64,000 nucleotides of DNA from Desulfuromonas sp. DDH964 (GTDB lineage: Bacteria > Desulfobacterota > Desulfuromonadia > Desulfuromonadales > DDH964). A program made the position numbers and the translations under genes. The notes beneath the pieces were generated by a model that worked only from the letters and a program-made list of their open reading frames with translations, made no database searches and was not told where the DNA came from. Location: contig NZ_CP015080.1 of assembly GCF_001611275.1 (NCBI RefSeq), forward strand, positions 3,860,653 through 3,924,652, in the 5' to 3' direction. This document shows, in pieces, positions 8,044 through 17,407 of this stretch. Numbering within the stretch: position 1 is the stretch's first letter; each line of letters begins with the position of its first letter.

Positions 8044-8801
8044 GGGGTCGCTCCTTCACCAAGCAGGCGCCGCAAGACTTCACCGGCCATCATCAATCCG
8101 AACAGGGGCGGGACGACCGAAGAACTACCGAGGGGCACCCGGCGCTGCTGGTACTCCTCGGCACCGGCGCCGCGCGGGGCACGGCCTCCACCATTGCCGG
8201 CGAGGGGCCGGAACTCTTCACTCGAATAGACCACCGGGACGCCGCCGTCAATGCCGCGCCGGCGCAACTCCTTGCGCAGCACCCGGGCCAACCGGCAGAT
8301 TCGGGTCTGGGAGAGATCGGCAAGGGTGACACGGGTCGGGTCGATCTTGTTGGCGGCACCCATCGAAGCGATGATCGGCAGGCCGCGTTCGACGCAGGTT
8401 TGAATCAGGTGGAGCTTGGCGGTGATATTGTCGATACAGTCCAGGACAAAGTCGTAGCCCGGGTCAAGGAGTGCCGCGGCATTCTCCGGTCCGTAGAATT
8501 GCTGGACGGCGCTGATATCAGCGTCGGGATTGATGGCCCGGCAGCGCTCGGCCATCACCATGGCCTTGGGGCGACCGACGGTCTCCTCCAGGGCGTGCAG
8601 CTGGCGATTGAGATTACTGAGCGCCACCCGGTCGAAATCGACCAGGGTGAGGCGACCAATGCCGCCGCGGACCAGGGCCTCGACGGCAAAACTGCCGACC
8701 CCGCCGAGGCCGAAAACAGCGACCGAGGCCCGGCTCAGACGCTCACGCCCGGCGGCGCCGATCAGCAGTTCAAGGCGGGAAAAACGCTCTTCGTCGCTCA
8801 T
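8040..8801 (-). CDS. tcdA: tRNA threonylcarbamoyladenosine dehydratase (TcdA/CsdL, ThiF-like)
   Basis: Catalyses ATP-dependent cyclisation of t6A37 to ct6A37 in ANN-decoding tRNAs. The 253-residue protein shows the E1-like nucleotide-binding loop VAVFGLGGVGSFAVEAL near residue 30, then LVDFDRVALSNLNRQ, the adenylation core, and DCIDNITAKLHLI. The segment RICRLARVLRKELRRRGI and the C-terminal SSEEFRP and PLGSSSVVPPLFGLMMA stretches are typical of the TcdA branch, not of ThiF or MoeB, and there is no zinc-Cys quartet. AGGGT lies six bases upstream of the start at 8801. It follows a TatD-family gene by 35 bases and overlaps the permease gene. Confidence 0.9.
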   Translation of the reverse strand: MSDEERFSRLELLIGAAGRERLSRASVAVFGLGGVGSFAVEALVRGGIGRLTLVDFDRVALSNLNRQLHALEETVGRPKAMVMAERCRAINPDADISAVQQFYGPENAAALLDPGYDFVLDCIDNITAKLHLIQTCVERGLPIIASMGAANKIDPTRVTLADLSQTRICRLARVLRKELRRRGIDGGVPVVYSSEEFRPLAGNGGGRAPRGAGAEEYQQRRVPLGSSSVVPPLFGLMMAGEVLRRLLGEGATP

Positions 8802-8836
8802 CAGGTACCCTGAAAATTGTCAGCAGAAAGGAATAT

Positions 8837-9625
8837 CTATTCGTCACCCAGCCGGAGTACCCGGCGGGCATTGGCGGAGGTAATCATTGCGGTCTCGCGT
8901 CGTGACCAGCCCCGCAACTCGGCAACCCGGGTCGCCACCAACCCGAGCCATTCAGGACGGTTGAGCTCACCGACGTGGGGCCAGGGGGCGAGGTCCGGCG
9001 CATCACTCTCCAAGACGATCGCCTCGGCCGGGAGATGCGGCAGCACCTCCGGCCCCCGGCGCGCGTTGGGGTAGGTGAGCGGACCGCCAAAACCGAGGAC
9101 CAGGCCGAGATCGAGAAACCGCCGGGCGACCTCGATACTGGAATTGAACCCGTGCAAAATACCGCCCGCCGGGAGAGGCTCCTCTTGTTCCAGCAACGCC
9201 AGCAGCCGACCGATGGCACGACGGCTGTGCAGCAACACCGGCTTGGCAAAGGCACGGGCGAGTGCCAACTGGTCGCGAAAGGCCCGCTCCTGGTCAGCAA
9301 CGGCGGGCATTCCCGGGCTGCCGTCGAGGCCGATTTCGCCGATGGCGACCACCTGCGGTTCCCGCAGCAGCAACTCCAGTTGCTGCCGGGCCATGCCGTC
9401 CCAGGAAGCGGCGCACCGGGGATGAAGTCCCGGTGCGGCATAGGCACCCTCCACCTGGCTCACGATTCGCAGAAGCTCCGGCCAATCGCTCGGAGCGACA
9501 CCGGGAACCAGGAATCCCGTGACACCGCCAGAACGGGCGGCCAGCAGCATGTCCCTGCGAGACGCTGGCGCCACAAGAAGATCGAGGTGGATATGGGTAT
9601 CGAATAACCCGGCTGAGGCCGTCAT
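8837..9625 (-). CDS. TatD-family metal-dependent hydrolase/DNase
   Basis: A 262-residue TIM-barrel hydrolase. The metal-ligand motifs are in order: [10 protein letters not shown] near residue 8 (HxH), [10 protein letters not shown] (Glu), [10 protein letters not shown] (His), GILHGFNSS (His) and [10 protein letters not shown] (Asp). Family members act as 3'-5' exonucleases or D-aminoacyl-tRNA deacylases in nucleic-acid quality control. The start at 9625 has no good ribosome site, so the exact start is less sure. It is the first gene of the tatD / tcdA / TSUP run and is divergent from the chemoreceptor gene. Confidence 0.88.
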   Translation of the reverse strand: MTASAGLFDTHIHLDLLVAPASRRDMLLAARSGGVTGFLVPGVAPSDWPELLRIVSQVEGAYAAPGLHPRCAASWDGMARQQLELLLREPQVVAIGEIGLDGSPGMPAVADQERAFRDQLALARAFAKPVLLHSRRAIGRLLALLEQEEPLPAGGILHGFNSSIEVARRFLDLGLVLGFGGPLTYPNARRGPEVLPHLPAEAIVLESDAPDLAPWPHVGELNRPEWLGLVATRVAELRGWSRRETAMITSANARRVLRLGDE

Positions 9626-9681
9626 GGCGAGACTCTAGCACAGGAAACCGGCCCAGGGAAAGGCACTCCAACGATTCCCGC

Positions 9682-9710
9682 TTGCGCTGCAGGGAAAACT
9701 GTGTTAAGAG
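9682..9710 (+). promoter_or_regulatory. Possible sigma70 promoter of the chemoreceptor gene
   Basis: TTGCGC (9682-9687) and TAAGAG (9705-9710) are separated by 17 bases, 48 bases before the gene start. No FliA-type flagellar promoter is apparent. Confidence 0.4.
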
Positions 9711-9757
9711 CTAAAGGGTCGATTTTACATCAAAAAATTCCAATCGAAGGTTTCGAC

Positions 9758-11449
9758 ATGAGCCAGACTGCAAGCAAGCGAATTTCGTTTTTGCATAAGA
9801 TGCTGGTCGTAACCCACGCCACCGGTCTCGTCGCCGGCGGCATCTTTCCCCTGATCGTGGCCCCGATCATCGGTCCATCCGCTCTCACCCTCCCGTTTGT
9901 TCTCAGTTGTCTCGCCATGGGCTTCGGCTTCGGCGCCTGCCTCTTCCAGTTCGTGCGCGTCACCCTCAAGTCCCAGTTGCGGCAGCAGCTGGAGTTGTTG
10001 CGCCCCTTGACGGGCGATATCCACCACACAGGAAATACCATTGAGGAACTGAACCAGGCCCTGCAAAAGTCCGTCACCGCGGTGGAGACCTTTGTCCGCA
10101 GCCTGCTCGCGGCGATTGATGAATTTGTTCCCCATTATCGTACCCTCGCCGCATCCAGCAGCTACCTGTTGGAACGGGCGCGGGATGGTCTGAACGCCGC
10201 CCAGGCCACCCGCAAGGATGTCGAAGCGATGGGCGAGAAGCAACAGGATATCGCCGCGCAGATGGAGCTGCTCGCCGCGCGGACCCAGGACGAATCGGCG
10301 CTCTCCCGGGAACTCTCCGCCTCTCTCGAGGAGATGGCCGGGGCCATGGAGCATTCCAACGCCCAGTTCCTGGAAACGACCACCAGCGTCGACGAGATGG
10401 CCTCCAGCCTGCGGGAAGCGGCCGACCAGTCCAACACCATCGCCCGCAGCGTCGAGATGACGGTACGCGATCTTGACAGTATCGGCGAAGCATTCGTGCA
10501 AATCCGCAGCGGCGCCTCGGCGAGCGCCAAGGCGACCGTCGCCGTTCAGCACGACGCGGAGAACGGCCTCCAGGTCGTCAGCACTTCCCGCGATGAAATG
10601 GTCCGTATCGAAGCCGAGAGCCTCAAGGCGACCGAAGCGATGGCCCGTCTTTCCCACCAGACCGGGGAGGTCGCAAAAATCATCGGTGTCATCCGCGACC
10701 TGGTCTCGGATACCGAGCTGCTCGCTTTCAACGCGGCGATCATTGCCGCCCAGGCCGGCGAGAACGGCAAGGGTTTTTCGGTGGTGGCCGAAGAGATCCG
10801 CGATCTCGCCGACCGCACCACCAGCAGCGCCCAGGATATCCAGCAGATCGTCAAGGCGATCGGAGGCGATACTCGCGAGGTGACGGCAGCCATCGCCGCC
10901 ACCGGCCAGCGGATTGCCCGGGGCAAGGAACTGAGCCGCGAAACCGGTGAGGCGCTGGCCAAGATCGTCGACAGCGCCCGCCAGGCGGCCAGCTCCTCAG
11001 AAGAAATCGTGCAGCTGACCGGCGCCCAGGAAGAACGCGCCAGGGAGCTGCTCAACGGTGCCGGGCAGGGCCTGCGGTCGGTCAAGGCGGTCGCCCGGGC
11101 GATCCAGGAACAGCAGCTGGCGATCAACCGGATCCAGCAGGGGGTGGGGCAGATGAAATCGGCGGCCGACCAGGTTGCGCGGGGGATGGAAGAACAGGTA
11201 CGCGCCAATCGCGAATTCGACAAGGGGCTGGCCGGCCGGGAAGGGCAGATTCAGACCGTCGATGCCGCCATCCGCTTCCAGTCGGGGACTGCGGAACGCA
11301 TCTTCCAGCACTTCAATACCTCTGAACAGCGCCTGCGGAGCAACTCGGAAAAGGCCGCCGTGATCACCGATGAAATTGCCGCCATGGAAGTCCTCACCAC
11401 ACGGTTGCGGGAACTGGCCGAGCACTTCGAGGGATCATCGCCAAGGTGA
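9758..11449 (+). CDS. Methyl-accepting chemotaxis protein lacking a periplasmic sensor domain
   Basis: A 563-residue chemoreceptor signalling to CheA/CheW. The start is the ATG at 9758 (MSQTASKR), with AAGG seven bases upstream. Two closely spaced hydrophobic segments at about residues 15-38 and 44-66 form a membrane hairpin with almost no periplasmic loop. The rest is a cytoplasmic coiled coil. The conserved receptor tip is at about residues 320-360: [19 protein letters not shown], then [17 protein letters not shown]. There is no C-terminal CheR-binding pentapeptide; it ends FEGSSPR. The stimulus is probably intracellular or in the membrane. No other chemotaxis gene lies nearby. Confidence 0.92.
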   Translation: MSQTASKRISFLHKMLVVTHATGLVAGGIFPLIVAPIIGPSALTLPFVLSCLAMGFGFGACLFQFVRVTLKSQLRQQLELLRPLTGDIHHTGNTIEELNQALQKSVTAVETFVRSLLAAIDEFVPHYRTLAASSSYLLERARDGLNAAQATRKDVEAMGEKQQDIAAQMELLAARTQDESALSRELSASLEEMAGAMEHSNAQFLETTTSVDEMASSLREAADQSNTIARSVEMTVRDLDSIGEAFVQIRSGASASAKATVAVQHDAENGLQVVSTSRDEMVRIEAESLKATEAMARLSHQTGEVAKIIGVIRDLVSDTELLAFNAAIIAAQAGENGKGFSVVAEEIRDLADRTTSSAQDIQQIVKAIGGDTREVTAAIAATGQRIARGKELSRETGEALAKIVDSARQAASSSEEIVQLTGAQEERARELLNGAGQGLRSVKAVARAIQEQQLAINRIQQGVGQMKSAADQVARGMEEQVRANREFDKGLAGREGQIQTVDAAIRFQSGTAERIFQHFNTSEQRLRSNSEKAAVITDEIAAMEVLTTRLRELAEHFEGSSPR

Positions 11450-11511
11450 GGTTCCGCCCTGATTCAAGGCAAGGACCGGAAACCATATATATGAAAAGGC
11501 GGATTTAATTC

Positions 11512-11540
11512 TTGTCCTCTTCTGCCGGCTGTGGTATAGG
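11512..11540 (+). promoter_or_regulatory. Possible promoter of the TSCPD protein gene
   Basis: TTGTCC (11512-11517) and TATAGG (11535-11540) are separated by 17 bases, 54 bases upstream of the start. Confidence 0.5.
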
Positions 11541-11593
11541 TCGCGTCGTTGGATGCAAAAGAACGACAGCGCCTGCTAGCGGGAGAATCAGGA

Positions 11594-11848
11594 ATGAAAA
11601 TCACCCACACCACCTCCGGGACCTGCTCACGCTTTATCGATATCGAGCTCGACGGAGAGATCATCAAGGAAGTGAACTTTATCGGCGGCTGCGCCGGGAA
11701 CACCAAGGGGGTTGCCGCACTGGCCGCCGGCATGCCGGTCAAGGAGGTCATCGCGCGCACCAAAGGTATCGTCTGTCGCGGCAGGACCAGTTGTCCCGAC
11801 CAGCTCGCCCAGGCCCTGGAGAATTTGACTCTGCGCCTGGCGATGTGA
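11594..11848 (+). CDS. TSCPD-domain protein (TIGR03905 type)
   Basis: An 84-residue protein starting at the ATG at 11594 (MKITHTTSGTC), with GGGAG eight bases upstream; the longer frame adds 15 residues. It carries the defining C-terminal signature SCPDQLAQAL (TSCPD), plus conserved GGCAGNTKGVAALAAGM and KGIVCRGR. The same domain is found at the C-terminus of adenosylcobalamin-dependent ribonucleotide reductases. The stand-alone version is uncharacterised and its four Cys may bind a metal. It stands alone with its own promoter and a strong terminator. Confidence 0.85.
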   Translation: MKITHTTSGTCSRFIDIELDGEIIKEVNFIGGCAGNTKGVAALAAGMPVKEVIARTKGIVCRGRTSCPDQLAQALENLTLRLAM

Positions 11849-11870
11849 CCGGGCAGACCCGAAAAAGCAG

Positions 11871-11903
11871 CGGCGCATCCCCTTAAGAGGATGCGCCGTT
11901 TTT
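11871..11903 (+). terminator. Terminator after the TSCPD gene
   Basis: The 10-bp perfect stem CGGCGCATCC/GGATGCGCCG (11871-11880 with 11889-11898) is followed by five T. On the minus strand a T run begins four bases after the stem, so it may also stop the convergent Cys-rich gene. Confidence 0.88.
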
Positions 11904-11926
11904 GTCTGTTGCGTCGCCATTGGAAG

Positions 11927-12145
11927 CTAAGCTTTGGCCCCCTGGTATTCCTTGGGCATAATCTGGCCACTCGGCATCATGTCGTCCTCGGGTGGCGCAC
12001 CGTTCGCCTTGCGGTACTTTTTACGCTCACAATCGTCCATCTTGGCCCCCTTGCAGTAGGCCTTGATAAACCCGCGGCAGGCGAGGTCGAGAGAGTTTTG
12101 GTACTTGCGGAAAAATCCGCAGCTGGCGAGCAGTTCACATTCCAT
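11927..12145 (-). CDS. Small Cys-rich conserved-looking protein of unknown function
   Basis: A 72-residue protein starting MECELLASCGFFRKY at the ATG at 12145, with a strong AAGGGAG six bases upstream. It has five cysteines in a helical, basic context: C3, C9, then CRGF, CKGAKMDDCERKKY. The C-terminus is acidic then Pro/Met-rich (PPEDDMMPSGQIMPKEY). The Cys spacing (C-x5-C and C-x7-C) could fit a helical-hairpin disulfide protein or metal binding, but there is no signal peptide. It has its own near-consensus promoter. I do not recognise a named family. Confidence 0.72.
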   Translation of the reverse strand: MECELLASCGFFRKYQNSLDLACRGFIKAYCKGAKMDDCERKKYRKANGAPPEDDMMPSGQIMPKEYQGAKA

Positions 12146-12180
12146 GGTGGGACTCCCTTCAAAGGCGGTTAATGGGAGCC

Positions 12181-12210
12181 AATCTAGGGTGAACTGCCTT
12201 GATCTGTCAA
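12181..12210 (-). promoter_or_regulatory. Sigma70 promoter of the 72-aa Cys-rich gene
   Basis: On the minus strand TTGACA (12205-12210) and TAGATT (12181-12186) are separated by 18 bases, 36 bases before the start codon. Confidence 0.72.
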
Positions 12211-12418
12211 TCTTTTTCCTGATTAGCCCTAATTCTCAGCTGAGGGGCGAGAGCGCTTGGGCATCCAATATGTAGGGGCCCCATTGTTCAATTCATCGCT
12301 ACGGCTTGGGCTCTTGTAGGGGCGATCCGCATCAAGCTGAGAATCGGACCTAATCAGGATCTTTTTTGCCTTTTCCACGGAATTTTTCCGTGGATTAATC
12401 AGTAACTTCCTGAAAACA

Positions 12419-12874
12419 TTATCTCCTCAATAACCGGTCAACGATCTCCGCGGTCTCCATGGTCATGCGGCGGCAGTTCTGCCTGTGTTCCCGGCTCATC
12501 CAGGCGTACCCTGCCGAGAGCCCCTTGCAGCAGGTGATCCGGTTGCGTGCCTTGAAGGCAGCCACCAGCTCCCCGGCCCGTTTGCGCTGGCCGCGCAATC
12601 CGAGCGCCATCACTCCCCCCGAGACCGCGCCGCAAAGACACTTGCTGCCGCCAATCCCGGCGCCAAAGGCACCTGCGATTTCCATCAACTGCGGATTCTC
12701 GTTGCCGGTCGTCGCCTGCAGCACGGCAAGAGCACAATTCATTCCGCCATCAAACAAACGCCCGGCCCGCTCGCCTGCCGACTCGACGACAGGCCGCGGA
12801 ACCTTTTTTTGCCGCCATCTCCAGAACACGTCCCGTTCTCTCCTTCTCCACTCGTCGCTCGTGGCGAACTCCAT
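12419..12874 (-). CDS. C_GCAxxG_C_C family redox-type protein
   Basis: A 151-residue protein of the family named for its cysteine pattern. The motif elements visible in order are MNCALAVL, GGSKCLCGAVSGGVMALG, ITCCKGL and the final QNC. The family is thought to be redox-active and often sits with anaerobic respiration genes. The start at 12874 (MEFATSDEW) is the first ATG; a longer TTG-initiated frame adds five residues, and GGAGG lies very close, so the exact start is uncertain. It follows the DUF2892 gene by 24 bases and is the last gene of the efflux operon. Its N-terminal 35 residues are unusually basic and Trp-rich and may be a non-conserved extension. Confidence 0.78.
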   Translation of the reverse strand: MEFATSDEWRRRERDVFWRWRQKKVPRPVVESAGERAGRLFDGGMNCALAVLQATTGNENPQLMEIAGAFGAGIGGSKCLCGAVSGGVMALGLRGQRKRAGELVAAFKARNRITCCKGLSAGYAWMSREHRQNCRRMTMETAEIVDRLLRR

Positions 12875-12898
12875 CTTCCTCCAATCCAATGGTGAGGG

Positions 12899-13090
12899 TC
12901 AACCCTCCCTTACCCCCAGTTTGCGCAGGATGGTGATCATCGGGCACCAGTTGGTGAAGGCGCTCTGGAAGAGGTTGAGACCGACGAAGGCGGTGAACCA
13001 GAGCCAGTTCGGGTTGTGAAAATGAGCGAGCAGCACACTCAGCATCACGAAGAAGCCGGCGATCAGACGCAGGTAACGGTTTACGGTCAT
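12899..13090 (-). CDS. DUF2892 (YgaP transmembrane-like) small membrane protein
   Basis: A 63-residue protein starting [17 protein letters not shown] at the ATG at 13090, with AGGAG nine bases upstream inside the RND permease gene. It has two hydrophobic helices around residues 7-24 and 28-46, separated by HNPNW, and then the family hallmark [13 protein letters not shown] with its single Cys. The same module forms the membrane anchor of YgaP-type rhodaneses. The start overlaps the RND permease stop by four bases (ATGA), so it is translationally coupled to the efflux pump. Its job there is unknown. Confidence 0.85.
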   Translation of the reverse strand: MTVNRYLRLIAGFFVMLSVLLAHFHNPNWLWFTAFVGLNLFQSAFTNWCPMITILRKLGVREG

Positions 13091-16000
13091 GACTGGTATC
13101 TCCTTGCATGTTGTTCGGCTTTCTTGCCGTAGACGAGCCAATAGACGACGGGGATCACGATCAGGGTGAAGGCGGTGGACGCGAAGACGCCGAAGATGAT
13201 CGACCAGGCGAGGCCGGAGAAGATCGGGTCGAGGGTGATGATCCAGTTGCCGAGGAGCGCGGCTCCGGCGGTCAGCAGGATCGGCCGCAGGCGGACCGCG
13301 CCGCTTTCGATGATCGCCTCCTTCAGCGGCATCCCCCGCTTCAGGGCGTGGTGGATGAAGTCGATGAGGATGATCGAGTTGCGCACCACGATGCCGGCCA
13401 GCGCGATCATGCCGATCATCGCCGTGGCGGTGAAAAAGACCGGGGTGTCATACCCCCCCACCGGGCGGTTGGCGATCAGGTTGAGCAACCAGAAGCCGGG
13501 CATGATGCCGATCATGGTCAAGGGGATCGCCGCCATGATGATCAGCGGCATAACCATCGAGCCGGTCTCGATCAGCAGCAGGATGAAGATCAGCACCAGG
13601 GCGGCGCCGAAGGCGATCCCCAGGTCACGAAAGACATCCAGGGTGATCTGCCACTCCCCTTCGCCATTCCAGACCACCCGGGTGCCGGTCGGCAACGGAT
13701 TGGCCTTGAAATGGCTGGAGAGATTGAGGATGGCATTGGCCGGGCTCTTGCCGGCCATCTCCCCGGTGACATAGACGACCCGTTCGAGGTTCTTGTGAAA
13801 GATGGTCGGTTCCAGGCGCTCCTCGACAAACCGGCCGAGCTCGGAGAGGTGGACCAGCTTGCCGCCCTGTCCGCGCAGGGCGAGAGCGCCGAGGTCGGCA
13901 GCAGCAGAGCGCACAGCGGCAGGAAGGCGGAGCAGGATCTGCAACGGCTGGCGCTCGCTGTCGACATGCACGGTGCCGGCAACCTCGCCGCCAACGGCGA
14001 GGGCCAGGGTCCGGGCGATCTCGGCGGTGCTGATCCCCGAAAGGGACGCCTTCTCCTTGTCGGGGAGAAAGGTCAGCCGGCGTTGCGGCGCCTCGACCAT
14101 ATCATCAACATCGACCACCCGATCCTCGCTCTCCATCCGCGCCCGGACCAGCTTTGCCGCGGCAATCTGGTCGCCGTAGCTGATTCCCGCATCGGCGTAG
14201 ACCTCGGCAGCCAGGGTCGAGATGACCGGTGGTCCGGGGGGGACTTCGACGATCTTCAGATTGACGCCGTGGGCCCGGGCGATGCGGGTCAGGTCATCGC
14301 GCAGGCGCAGGGTCAAGGGGTGGCTCTGCTGGGCGCGAAGGCTCTTGGGGGCGAGGTTGACGCGAATATCGGCAACATTCTCGCCGCGGCGCATGTAGTA
14401 GTGGCGGACCATGCCGTTGAAATCCATGGCGCTCGCCAGGCCGACATAGGCCTCGAAATCGGTGACCTCGTTGACCGTCCCCAGGTAATCCTCCAGGGCA
14501 CGGACCGCGGCGTCGGTCGTCTCCAGGGTCGTCCCTTCCGGCAGGTCGAGGACGAGCTGAAACTCGTTCTTGTTGTCGAAGGGGAGCATCTTCATCGGCA
14601 CCAGGTTCAGCACCGGCATCGCCATCGAGCCGAGCAGCAGGAGGACCACCGCCGCGACCAGCAGCCAGGCCTTGCGCCGCGAATCGATGAAGGGTTCGAG
14701 AATCCGCCGGTAGATCCGGTAGGTGCGGCTCTCCTCGAGGACAAACTCATGCCCCCCCTTGCCATACTGCCCCTTGAGGAGATGGTAGCTCATCCACGGG
14801 GTCACGGTAAAAGCGACCAAAAGCGACATGATCATGGTCAACGGCAGGTTGAACGCCATCGGCCGCATGTAGGGCCCCATCATGCCGGTGATGTAGAGCA
14901 TCGGCAAGAAGGAGAGGATGACGGCGAGGGTCGCCAGGATCACCGGCGGCCGCACCTCGTCCACCGCCGACAGCACCGCATCCCGCGGCGGTTCCTTCTT
15001 CATCTGGAAATGGCGGAAGATGTTCTCGACATCGACGATCGGGTCATCGACCAGCAGGCCGAGGGCCAGGACCAGGGCGAAGAGGGTCACGCGGTTGATG
15101 GTATAGCCGAACCAGTAATTCACCAGCAGCGTCAGCGAATAGATGATCGGGATCGACACCGCGACGATCAGCGCCTCGCGCCAGCCGAGGGCGAAAAAGA
15201 CCAGGGCGAGGACCGTGACCACCGCGATGATCAGGTGGGTGATCAGCTCGTTGACCTTGTGGTTGGCGGTTTCGCCGTAGTTGCGGGTAACCCGGACCTG
15301 CATCTCATCGGGGATGATCGTCCCCTTGAGGTCATCGACCGCCCGGATCACCTCTGCGGCGACAACGACCGCATTGGTCCCCTTCTTTTTTGCCACGGCG
15401 ATGTTGACCGCCTGATACTCGCGCCCGGCCGCGGCGGCTTCGGCATCGCCGGCCGGTCCGAAGCGCAGGCGGGTATAGCTGGCCGCCTCGGCCGGACCAT
15501 CCTCGATCCGGGCGACTTCACGCAACTGCACCGGGCGCTGGCCGACCACGCCGATGACCAGGTCCCCCACATCCCGCGCCGAGCGCAGGAATTCTCCGCC
15601 GCGCACCAGCAGGCTCTGGTTGCCATTCTGGAAGTCGCCAGCCGGCAACTCCAGGTTGGCGCCATCAAGGGCCTGCCGGACGTCGAGCAGGCCAAGGCCC
15701 CGGGCGGCCAGGGCCTGCGGATCGAGAGCCACCCGCAGCTGCCGCGGCCGTCCTCCGATGACCGTGGTCACCGAGGTATTTTTGACCGATTGCAGGCGAT
15801 CGACCACCTCCTCGGCGACGCGGCGGAGCTCGAAATCCGAGGCCTGGTCGCTGTAGAGGCTCAGATTGACGATTGGGACGTCGTCGACCTCCACCGGTTT
15901 GACCACCCAACCGGTTATCCCGGCAGGAATTGCGTCAATATTGGTCTGCACCTTGTTGTGCAGCTTGACCAGCGATTCCACCCGGTCTTCGCCAACGAAA

Positions 16001-16305
16001 AATCGGGCCGTAACCACCGCCAGGTCGGGCTTCGACATGGAGTAGACATATTCAACGCCATCGACCTGCCAGAGCAGCTTCTCCAGCCGGGTCGAGACCT
16101 GGCGCTCGACCTCCGCCGCACTGGCACCCGGCATATGCACGTAAATATCGGCCATCGGCACGACAATCTGCGGCTCCTCCTCCCGCGGCGTCAGCGCCAG
16201 CGCCGCGGCACCGGCCAGCAGCGCCAGCAGGATGAGGATGACCGAGAGGTTGCCATCGAGAAACCTGTCGACGATCCGGGTCGCGAGGGAGAGCTTTTTG
16301 GCCAT
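13087..16305 (-). CDS. RND-family efflux transporter permease (AcrB/MexB-like)
   Basis: A 1072-residue proton-driven inner-membrane pump with the usual size and duplicated layout: one helix near residues 18-38, a large periplasmic loop, five or six helices, a second periplasmic loop and a second helix bundle. The second bundle has [21 protein letters not shown]. The first bundle has [15 protein letters not shown], the region where proton-relay Asp residues usually lie. Start at the ATG at 16305 (MAKKLSL), with GGAGGG five bases upstream; the longer frame adds 21 residues over the adaptor gene. It lies one base after the adaptor stop and overlaps the DUF2892 gene. Substrates cannot be predicted; no TetR-type regulator is adjacent. 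Confidence 0.93.
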   Translation of the reverse strand: MAKKLSLATRIVDRFLDGNLSVILILLALLAGAAALALTPREEEPQIVVPMADIYVHMPGASAAEVERQVSTRLEKLLWQVDGVEYVYSMSKPDLAVVTARFFVGEDRVESLVKLHNKVQTNIDAIPAGITGWVVKPVEVDDVPIVNLSLYSDQASDFELRRVAEEVVDRLQSVKNTSVTTVIGGRPRQLRVALDPQALAARGLGLLDVRQALDGANLELPAGDFQNGNQSLLVRGGEFLRSARDVGDLVIGVVGQRPVQLREVARIEDGPAEAASYTRLRFGPAGDAEAAAAGREYQAVNIAVAKKKGTNAVVVAAEVIRAVDDLKGTIIPDEMQVRVTRNYGETANHKVNELITHLIIAVVTVLALVFFALGWREALIVAVSIPIIYSLTLLVNYWFGYTINRVTLFALVLALGLLVDDPIVDVENIFRHFQMKKEPPRDAVLSAVDEVRPPVILATLAVILSFLPMLYITGMMGPYMRPMAFNLPLTMIMSLLVAFTVTPWMSYHLLKGQYGKGGHEFVLEESRTYRIYRRILEPFIDSRRKAWLLVAAVVLLLLGSMAMPVLNLVPMKMLPFDNKNEFQLVLDLPEGTTLETTDAAVRALEDYLGTVNEVTDFEAYVGLASAMDFNGMVRHYYMRRGENVADIRVNLAPKSLRAQQSHPLTLRLRDDLTRIARAHGVNLKIVEVPPGPPVISTLAAEVYADAGISYGDQIAAAKLVRARMESEDRVVDVDDMVEAPQRRLTFLPDKEKASLSGISTAEIARTLALAVGGEVAGTVHVDSERQPLQILLRLPAAVRSAAADLGALALRGQGGKLVHLSELGRFVEERLEPTIFHKNLERVVYVTGEMAGKSPANAILNLSSHFKANPLPTGTRVVWNGEGEWQITLDVFRDLGIAFGAALVLIFILLLIETGSMVMPLIIMAAIPLTMIGIMPGFWLLNLIANRPVGGYDTPVFFTATAMIGMIALAGIVVRNSIILIDFIHHALKRGMPLKEAIIESGAVRLRPILLTAGAALLGNWIITLDPIFSGLAWSIIFGVFASTAFTLIVIPVVYWLVYGKKAEQHARRYQS

Positions 16306-16306
16306 G

Positions 16307-17407
16307 CTAGCCCTCCACGCGCGCGCCGTTTTTGGCCCGCTCCACGCCGTCGACAACGATCTGCTCACCCCCCTGCAGTCCGGAGAGGATCTCCACCCGG
16401 TCGTCCAGCCGCCGTCCGAGCCGCACCAGGCGGAAGCTTAAGCGCCCTTCGGTGACGAGGTAGACTCCGACCAGCTGGCCCCGTTCCACCAGCGCCCGGG
16501 CCGGTACCAGCAGGGCAGGCGTCATCACGCCCGGCGCCTGCACCCTGGCAAAGAGGCCGGCGGAAAGCCCGGGCGCCGGATCGAGATCGAGCTTGATTTC
16601 AAAAGAACGGCTCCGGGGGTCGGCGCTGGCGACGATTTCCCGTAAAGTGCCCGCTATCCTCTCCTGCCGTGCCGGAATTTCCACAACCAGCCGTTCGCCG
16701 ACCTGGAAGCGTCCCGCCAGGGACTCGGGGATCGCCGCCCGCACCCGCCACCCCCCCTGGCGATCGAGGGTCAGCAGCGGCATACCCGGCAGCACCGTAC
16801 TCCCCACTTCAACCTGGCGTTCAATCACCTGGCTGTCATAGGGAGCAAGGATTCGACTCCAGCCGACCGCCTTTTCCGCCGCAGCCTGCCCGGCGGCTGC
16901 CTGCTGCACCATCCCTTCCGCGCTCCTGACGCCCTGGCGGGCCTGTTCCAGCCGGGCATTGATGCTGTCCATCTCCTGCCGGGTGACCGCCTGGGCGGCA
17001 AGCAGATTCGCGTACCGCTGCTGGGTCTTCGCTGCCAGCTCCAGTTCGGCGCTGGCCGCGGCGAGGTTCCCCTCGGCCGCCGCCAGCGCCGCCGTCGCCT
17101 GGTGCAACTGGTCACTTGCCTGGTTGTCGGCCAGGGTCAGCAGCAGCTCGCCCCGACGCACCTGATCCCCGGCATTGACCTTGACCTCGGCAACGCGGCC
17201 GGCGATACGCGCCGCCAGCACCCCGCGGTCAAAACTCTCGACGCTGCCGACAAAGCTTTCCCCCTGGGCGATGGGCTCGCTGGCCACCCTCGCCAGGCCG
17301 AGGCCAGTAATAACCGGGGCCTGGGCCGTCGTCCGCCCGGGTTCGATCTGTTCGCCGCAACCGGTCAGCAAACCGAGCATCACCACCACTGCACACCAGC
17401 TTCTCAC
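16307..17407 (-). CDS. RND efflux periplasmic adaptor (membrane fusion) lipoprotein
   Basis: A 366-residue adaptor bridging the RND pump and TolC. It starts with GTG at 17407, with a full AAGGAGG seven bases upstream, inside the tolC-like gene, and overlaps its stop by four bases (GTGA). The signal peptide ends in the lipobox LLTGC, so it is probably inner-membrane anchored. Recognisable parts are a biotinyl-lipoyl half-motif (GRVAEVKVNAGDQVRRGELLLTL near residue 80), an Ala/Gln/Glu-rich alpha-hairpin (about 90-160), the returning lipoyl half (SRILAPYDSQVIERQVEVGSTV) and a beta-barrel/membrane-proximal C-terminus ending RVEILSGLQGGEQIVVDG. Confidence 0.93.
   Translation of the reverse strand: MRSWCAVVVMLGLLTGCGEQIEPGRTTAQAPVITGLGLARVASEPIAQGESFVGSVESFDRGVLAARIAGRVAEVKVNAGDQVRRGELLLTLADNQASDQLHQATAALAAAEGNLAAASAELELAAKTQQRYANLLAAQAVTRQEMDSINARLEQARQGVRSAEGMVQQAAAGQAAAEKAVGWSRILAPYDSQVIERQVEVGSTVLPGMPLLTLDRQGGWRVRAAIPESLAGRFQVGERLVVEIPARQERIAGTLREIVASADPRSRSFEIKLDLDPAPGLSAGLFARVQAPGVMTPALLVPARALVERGQLVGVYLVTEGRLSFRLVRLGRRLDDRVEILSGLQGGEQIVVDGVERAKNGARVEG

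Noticed and set aside
12375..12393. Hairpin CCACGG/CCGTGG as a terminator
   Set aside because: Only six base pairs and no T run on either strand after the stem.
13108..16455. 1115-codon open frame on the plus strand opposite the RND permease
   Set aside because: It lies antisense to a fully supported transporter. Its composition (Asp, Gly, His, Arg-rich, no hydrophobic pattern) is what GC-rich third positions produce on the opposite strand.
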